This document shows positions 46,340-51,739 of a DNA stretch of 51,739 nt, piece after piece; positions within the stretch are counted from its first letter, which is position 1; every line of letters starts with the position of its first letter. The stretch lies in NCBI RefSeq assembly GCF_000090795.2, contig NW_003546305.1, positions 194,612-246,350 of the forward strand, in the 5' to 3' direction. The stretch comes from Amphimedon queenslandica. Lineage: Eukaryota; Porifera; Demospongiae; Haplosclerida; Niphatidae. The position numbers and the translations under genes were made by a program. Under the pieces are notes generated by a model. The model worked only from the letters and a program-made list of their open reading frames with translations. It was not told the DNA's origin and ran no database searches.

Positions 46340-46475
46340 AGGCTGTGATGGTTTAGGGTTTAGATTTTGGTCGTTGCGTGTGGGGAGCTTTGTCCCCACA
46401 CGCAACCACCAACACAAAAGCCTTATATAACCCTACCAAAAAAATCAAAATTTGAACCCTAAACCCTCACAGCCT
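46340..46475. repeat. Foldback repeat with 14-bp perfect hairpin
   Basis: The arms share aggctgtga, GGTTTAGGGTTTAG and aatttTG in inverted orientation. The core gttgcgtgtgggga (46373-46386) pairs perfectly with tccccacacgcaac (46393-46406). It includes CCCTAAA telomere-like units. It sits in the 3' flank of the Merlin-2 transposase gene. Confidence 0.8.
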
Positions 46476-46601
46476 ACAGGTTTTTTGCAAGTGGTCATTA
46501 TTATTTGATAATTAAAAGCGGTCAATAAGACCCCAATGGTTCGGAAAGGAACCGGTTGGTAACTGAGATTATTGGTATCTGAGAGGATTAGGATGACTGG
46601 T

Positions 46602-47520
46602 GATTCAACCACTGAGAATGGGCAGGTAGACAGTTTTGATTGTGTCAAGAAAGGTGAGAAACTTATCATCTACAGTTTCAAAAAACATGTGGCGAAAGAG
46701 AAATTCTGCAAAATATGAGTTGTACCAATTTTTACTTGCACCACTGCGTGGGAGAGATCTCTTGACTTCCTGCCATATACTTTCAATATTTTGTGTATGG
46801 TCACCAGTCTCTGAATAAACAAATTTTAACTGTGCAATGCACATACCCAAGCCTTTTAAACTGCTATATGAGCTCCAGCAGTCAGTAATTGTTTATGTTC
46901 CGGGCTAGATGTACCTTTCTGTTATAGAGATCAGTGTTTCAGCCCTTTGGTCCTCAACAGTTTGTTTAAAACACAGTCTGGTCCAACGGCAAATCTCACC
47001 CAAAACCCAAACAACATCTACCCTCCTCCCCCTATTACATTTCCTCTTCCCAAACTTGGATTTGTCTGGACGTCCTAGTTGAGTACACTCTTCCTCTGAA
47101 ATGGTGGCGCATACCTCTATGCAAAAAGTTGTACCAATCATATACAGTATGCTTGCTGGCAATGACACGTTCACTCATAGCATTCTCCTGGCTAAATTTA
47201 TACACCCAAAAGCAAGTTAAAAGTAACACCTGGGACTCTATGATTCTCAATTTCGAGGTATACACTTTGCTTGTGCACTTCCAACAGTAACGATCATTAC
47301 TATAGAATTTATCTGCAGTAAGCCTCATCCTTCCATTACCGCATTTCCCACAATCCTCATCTGTGAAATCCCCAATCACCCCTCTCCTTTTCAGCCAAGT
47401 GTAAGTGTCATCCTCTATCAGTTTGTACAGGTTTCTCCATATCCTAGAAGGAGCAGTAGTACCAGAAGAAGAGCTAGAACTAGCAGTTGCCATTGTAATA
47501 CACGTGAAAGAACTGATCAC
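46602..47520 (-). pseudogene. Merlin-2 transposase
   Basis: The ATG at 47520 opens MATASSSSSSGTTAPSRIWR. A zinc ribbon (CGKCG and CWKC) follows, then SQENAMSERVIASKHTVYDW. After a frame change comes GRPDKSKFGKRKCNRGR, where the family has IDESKFGK; the acid pair became D-K. VVWVLGEICRWT follows, then after two stops TITDCWSSY (second Asp) and HTQNIESIWQEVKRSLP (Glu retained). The end is FLTFLDTIKTVYLP. Frameshifts and stops make it inactive. It differs clearly from Merlin-1 in sequence, so it represents another Merlin family. Confidence 0.85.
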
Positions 47521-48303
47521 ATGATGCCACGAGCACGTTTAGTATGCCACACTCAGGTGACATGACACTAAATCTGGTAAAATGGCCAGTATTTGTTGGT
47601 ACCAGTAATCTGAATTGTACCCAGTATTACATGTATTTTATAGTACATTGATGAAATTTTATTAATTTACTCTTCCCCCTTTTGATAAATTATTGGTTTG
47701 CTGTGAACAAGGAAGTAGTTGAGACATAGCTTTATCTAAAGCTTCACTATGGTGTGTAATGTGTGCATCACAGTCAACTTTATAAGATTCAACCTTCACA
47801 GTAATGGCACATTTGTGACATTTTACACTCAAGCTGTTAAGCATCTTCTTGACAATGCTTGAGGGGGTACTATCAATGGACTGATGCATACATAGGCAAT
47901 GAGAACAGGTGAATAGCTCCCTTGCAACAACTACATGTGACCTCTTTCTTATACCTCTCATCTAAAGCCTGTGAAAGGGTTAACGGTGAAACTGGTAATG
48001 TCACTGATTTTGTATGTGTACTGATTAGTGACGGACGACTTGAGGACTTTTTTGGTCTCCCACCTTTGCATTGGACGTCACAGATATTACAGTTAGTATC
48101 ATTATGAGGAAGCCATTCTATAAGACGTGAGTGTGTTTGGGAGCTTTGACTACAAGACTTTTTTGCAGCCTAGTAACAGTAATTACCAAAGAACTCTGGA
48201 TGAACTTCAGCTTTGTCACTAGACACATCAACTCCGAAACCCATTAGTAATGATTTATACAGCATTTATAGTTCTTCCCTAACACCTTACAGCACACTCT
48301 GCA

Positions 48304-50090
48304 ATGCTCTGCAAGAAGCTAGTATGTGTTTTTGTCAACATAGTTGCACTAAACAATACAATTTTGTAATTTTTAGTACATGTTTATCACAGTGTATTGT
48401 ACTTGAAGTGGATTATTGGTGCATTTCTTGTACTTGTAGTGTTTGATGATTATTATGAATGCAATTTATTCCTTTTATAGTTTGATTTATAATATGAAGT
48501 AATAAAGTTTGTTCACCATTATTGTTTGTACTATTGTTATTATGAGCCTGTGAGTTTACAATGCTTGCTGTTGATATGTTTCTATTACTATGCTTTACAG
48601 GAAATTACGGCTAATAATGATTTGCTGATTCAGCAATGCTTCGATTCATATTGGAATGTGCAATATAATTAAAGGCAATTCTGGATTTAGATTGTTGTAA
48701 CTAAATTAATTTCTTTATTAAATGTATCTTAATGTTTTGTTGCAGCTCTTTGATCAGTAGTTGTATCACACAGTAGGAGGTGCCAGTTTACATCTGTATA
48801 GGTTTCGGTCTTAGCGCTAATGGAATATGTAGTAAGATGAAGAGTATTGTGAGACATCTTATGTATTCTGTTATAGGTTATGATTATAGCCTAGGTTACA
48901 TATTGTACATTCTTTTGATGATTATAGCATTAATAATGGCCACAGTAAGTACTTTCTTTACTCAATATAAATGAATGCTTGCCAAGGCTTTTTTTGTTGT
49001 GTGCATGCATGTTCTCATTAGACATAATTGTTTGCAAATTTGAATGTATTCATATGCTCAATTAATGTGTATTTCCACAATGCAGGTCTAGTAAAAGTAA
49101 CTTAATTCATGATGACATGAGTTAGCAAATTAAACAGTGTATGTCTAAATTACATGTACAGTGTACATGTATGTATGTATACATGTATGATTCAATAAGA
49201 GCTTAATTTGCATTGTGAAGCTATATATGTCATATATGTATATTAATTGTTGCTGAAAGCATGTATGCTACTATTAATTTGTTACTACATATATAATTTC
49301 ACATTCATAAATTACACAGGTAGATATTTTATGCATGGACTGCAATATGGAGTTAAAGAATAAGGTCAGATGTGGAAAGAGATTTATGAGGTGAAGGGTT
49401 ATTCCTCTTTGTGAGCATATATTTTTTAGTGGTTTGTAATGTAAGTTTGTGATAAACATAAGTTATGTCATACATATACATGTACATATTTCATATAGCA
49501 TATATAGCCTGTTTGTGTACATTGCTTGCTGTTGATTATGTTTGTTTCTTACTTTGATTTAAGGTATTACAGCTGAAATGATTTAATGATTTGGCAACAA
49601 GATGTAATGTAATACTTTCATAGCATGGTGAATGTCTAAGGCTATTGTCTGATTTTGTTTGTAGTAACTAAATTAATTTCTAATAATCATCATTATTGTA
49701 AAATAGTTTTATTGTAGCTCCTTGATTAGTGCTTTCACACTGAATGACATGCCAGTTTCCATCTGCACAGGTTTCATATTGTCATAGTCTTATCAAATGA
49801 ATATATAATATTGTGAGATTCCATAGTTTTTTATTATTGTGTTATAGATTATGATCCAAGGCTATACTTCTGATTATTTGTCTCATTAATTATGGCCACA
49901 GTAAGTATTATCTTTACTTGTTATTGTAAGTTATGTATATTGCATTTTAGGAATGTTGAAGCTTAAGTATTTAAATTGTTTTGCCTTGTTGAACACTATT
50001 TGAACAGTTCTTTCGTAATTTCTATTTTGGCTTTACACTGAAAAATAATTGACTATATTGTGTTATACTTAAGGAAAAAGTTCAATTATG
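48304..50090. repeat. Two-copy tandem duplication at 48545-48965 and 49505-49925
   Basis: The two copies, about 960 bp apart, share tgcttgctgttgat, gtaactaaattaatttct, gccagttt with catctg, and gttataggttatgat. Both end in atggccacagtaagta, which could be a start codon followed by a splice donor. Divergence is considerable, with many indels. The interval between holds atgtacatgtatgta-type repeats. No protein of useful length is encoded. Confidence 0.6.
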
Positions 50091-50096
50091 TGCAAA

Positions 50097-50429
50097 TTAG
50101 CCACACCTATCATGAATAATTAATGAGGTGCAAAAAAAATTTTTGCACTTCGCACGCAAATATTTTCTTCCCACTAATTTGTCAGCCCTCCCGTATTCCA
50201 GTGTTCCTCCGCCACTTGTCGCCATGGTGCCTTTCAATGCTTTCTCAACAGCCTCAACAACTTCTTTGTCAGCGCAGAACTTCATGAGATATTGTGACCT
50301 TATTTCTTCAGGTGATTGTTCTTCCTAAAAGAGATGTGGTTGTGGAAGCAAGACTTGGTTTAGGCTACCGGTTTTGAACATCAGTACCTCTTCATTGACT
50401 AGATCTCCAAGCCTCAGGCACTCATCTAG
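50097..50429 (-). CDS. Two 3' exons of an unidentified probable host gene
   Basis: A 42-bp exon (50429-50388) with flanking AG and GT encodes LDECLRLGDLVNEE in phase 0. The next exon, from 50324 after TTTTAG, encodes EEQSPEEIRSQYLMKFCADK, then EVVEAVEKALKGTMATSGGG and TLEYGRADKLVGRKYLRAK. It reaches a stop at 50097. Both exons are free of stops and the splice phases agree, unlike the transposon relics around. Upstream exons could not be found in the remaining 1.3 kb. The family is not recognised; it is an acidic to mixed helical protein tail. Confidence 0.5.
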
Positions 50430-50535
50430 CTGAAATTAAATTTTTTCGTATTGTATTTCTTGATACCCTTTGACAAAAATTTTTTGGACATGAAATGAAT
50501 CCTTGTTGCATCACAACTGATTTAAATTGAATAAA

Positions 50536-51203
50536 TCTCATATGCAGTGGAACAAATTTGTGAATAATAATGTGGAAATTACTTGTACACATGTTGAAAT
50601 TATTTTAGATCGTGATTCAGTATCATAGGGTGCACTTTATTGATGTTTTGGTTCTCTCAACTGCACCTCAATGATAATTTTGTACTGAGTACTTTATAAG
50701 TATCTAGGATCAGAGTAATACATTGTAGTCCTAGAGAATTAGATATAATCATCAGGGGACAGACAGGACTCTTGTCAAGGATCAGACTGTAGTTTCAATG
50801 GTTTTGATCAGGCTAAAATTAATTTTGAAAGGATACAAATGACTATACTTGCCTCTGGATCATTTGTTGTTGTATTAAAACTTATTTTAGAAGTACATAG
50901 TCTCATATGCAGTGGAGCAAATTTGTGAATTATAATGTGGAAATTACTTGTACACGTGTTGAAATTATTTTAGATCGTGATTCAGTATCATAGGGTGCAC
51001 TTTATTGATGTTTTGGTTCTCTCAACTGCACCTCAATGATAATTTTGTACTGAGTACATTATCAGTATCTAGGATCAGAGTAATACATTGTAGTCCTAGA
51101 GAATTAGATATAATCATCAGGGGACAGACAGGACTCTTGTCGAGGATCAGACTGTAGTTTCAAGGGTTTTGATCAGGCTAAAATTAATTTTGAAAGGATA
51201 CAA
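50536..51203. repeat. Recent tandem duplication, two 303-bp units
   Basis: Units 50536-50838 and 50901-51203 are nearly identical, with fewer than ten differences seen by eye, and are separated by 62 bp. Both run from tctcatatgcagtgg to aattttgaaaggatacaa. They contain no gene. The high identity points to a young duplication or an assembly duplication. Confidence 0.9.
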
Positions 51204-51209
51204 GTAAAC

Positions 51210-51323
51210 GTTATAACACCCCCGCTAGGGATACATCGCATTTGTATGACCGAGCCCGAGGGCCGCGGCCCGAGGGCGAGGTCATACAAATTCGATGTAT
51301 TCCGCAGCGGGGGTGTTATCAAC
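51210..51323. repeat. GC-rich long palindrome, MITE-like
   Basis: A 114-bp near-perfect palindrome is centred on ggccgcggcc. Its arms contain taacacccccgc and gtatgacc with gagcccgag, and their complements. It stands out by GC content from its AT-rich surroundings. It can form a long hairpin. No coding. Confidence 0.85.
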
Positions 51324-51739
51324 ATATTTGTGTGATAATGAGTGGGCGTATCAAAGGCGCGCGCCAATGCACATGCTCAGTAGCACTACACCTCGTGGTA
51401 AAATGAAAGCAATGGAGGATAGGAGGCTCAGAAAAAGGTACTTTATCAACAGATTTAGGCTTTAGGTTGACATATCTAACCTATTTTCAGGCTATAACAT
51501 CCGGAAGAGAATAATCTTGGTCCAGAACAGAGATCCCGCTCGTGCTAACAGGCCCGTGTATCGATCTTACCTTCCCCGGCCATCTTATGTAGCCATTGAG
51601 GTTTAGACAACCATTGATTTGAACAGGAAAGGAGAGTAGTGAACTCTACCTGCATGGATTATTGGTCTGCGACTCGATCTAAAGTCGTCTGGACTCCGGA
51701 GGCTCCCGATTCTCCGGCTATGTACCTGTCGTCCCCTCT
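51324..51739. other. GC-richer end region, possible exons
   Basis: Base composition rises here. An open block at 51492-51600, bounded by ttttcag and gtttag, reads YNIRKRIILVQNRDPARANR followed by PVYRSYLPRPSYVAIE. It could be an exon, but the nearest upstream ATG exon (51403-51437) does not join in phase. Unresolved. Confidence 0.3.

Larger units (their letters stand above)
45801..47622 (-). mobile_element. Merlin-2 DNA transposon inside an intron
   Basis: The ends read inward are GGGGTACTTGCAG and GGGTACAATTCAG, each followed by TTACTGG within about ten bases. The flanking octamers ggtattac (45793-45800) and agtattac (47623-47630) match at 7 of 8. The element lies wholly within the intron between 47670 and 45768 of the RAG1-N-like gene, on the same strand. 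It carries a transposase and a 136-bp palindrome. Confidence 0.85.
43857..48303 (-). pseudogene. Transposase gene with RAG1-like N-terminal zinc region (N-RAG-TP-like)
   Basis: The first exon (48303-47671) has CRVCCKVLGKNY, then LLMGFGVDVSSDKAEVHPEF, an IEWLPHNDTNCNICDV block, KGGRPKKSSSRPS, SQALDERYKKEVTCSCCKGA, a shifted FTCSHCLCMHQS, MLNSLSVKCHKC and NNLSKGGR at a donor. RAG1 shows the same series: CRIC, IDV...IHP, EWHPH...CDIC, the RING region, LNSLMVKC and the GGR motif. Later exons are 45767-45516 (KEREEIIKEI to MRR), 45451-45261 (WMKSLRIKLSSKKK), 45156-44850 (GADG, KPNSVLNTCVFSSLEAPDNI, FMSGDYEFLCTMNGIS) and 44821-44270 (HCCSWCNTISEQL, GSNLKKAKIF, CPPGLHITLDIF). The last ones hold HQAYHCCSFIGNHIHKSLK (to 44032) and TENIQTFCRSVV (from 43991). 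Several stops and shifts indicate decay. The C-terminal half matches a large uncharacterised transposase-like family I recall from cnidarians and sponges. Confidence 0.78.

Noticed and set aside
47662..47961. 99-codon frame as a separate RING-type protein
   Set aside because: It continues the exon that begins upstream in another frame; the order of landmarks shows it is part of the RAG1-N-like gene.
48388..48394. CACAGTG heptamer like a recombination signal near the RAG1-N-like gene
   Set aside because: No nonamer at 12 or 23 bp and no partner at the other end of the gene; a 7-mer is expected by chance in a window of this size.
51403..51600. Two-exon gene start at the right edge
   Set aside because: The first exon does not join the second in an open phase; only the second block remains a possible exon.

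Overview
The window reads as nuclear DNA of an invertebrate animal, most likely a sponge or another early-branching or marine invertebrate. It is AT-rich, its genes have short introns, and nearly all recognisable coding sequence belongs to transposon families typical of such genomes: hAT, Merlin, Kolobok, Helitron, an AcademH-like element, Ty3/Gypsy, a LINE, and a transposase with a RAG1-type N-terminus. The species cannot be proved from the sequence alone. No rRNA, tRNA, CRISPR array or bacterial operon was seen.

Layout. 1-637: 5' end of a minus-strand Gypsy element with its LTR, abutting a ZBED-like hAT transposase relic (638-2039). 2038-5431: a 3.4 kb imperfect palindrome. 5559-6876: Merlin-1 with 8-bp target-site duplications (TSDs). 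7.7-10.5 kb: a dispersed repeat (R1) split by a LINE and by a MITE with 7-bp TSDs. 12114-15769: a Kolobok element with TTAA ends, a THAP transposase and, convergent to it, a second gene with a P2X7-intracellular-domain-like cysteine region; it splits an unrecognised older gene. 19459-34330: a multi-layer nest. A ZMYM1-like hAT gene is split first by element B (CATAG ends, 7-bp TSD) and then by a 10.2 kb TIR element carrying a DUF6589-type gene and a RecQ-like helicase. The helicase is itself split by a complete Gypsy element with two LTRs.

35574-37630: a divergent pair consisting of a coiled-coil gene and the only long intact single-exon ORF of the window, an RPA-like OB-fold protein. 39150-42865: a Helitron with a 2A-like motif and DUF6570-like, OTU and Rep regions, interrupted at a TTAA by a 685-bp Kolobok-type MITE. 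43051-43550: a small two-exon acidic gene. 43857-48303: a minus-strand multi-exon gene whose N-terminus resembles the zinc-binding N-terminal region of RAG1 and whose C-terminal part is a large transposase-like protein; Merlin-2 sits inside one of its introns. 48.5-51.7 kb: tandem duplications, two 3' exons of a probable host gene, and a GC-rich perfect-stem palindrome.

Most elements are decayed by stops, frameshifts and lost catalytic residues. Insertion order can still be read because removing several insertions together with one TSD restores the host reading frame. The most interesting items are the RAG1-N-like transposase gene, the P2X7-domain gene carried by Kolobok, the AcademH-like helicase element, and the CATAG/7-bp-TSD family of uncertain superfamily.
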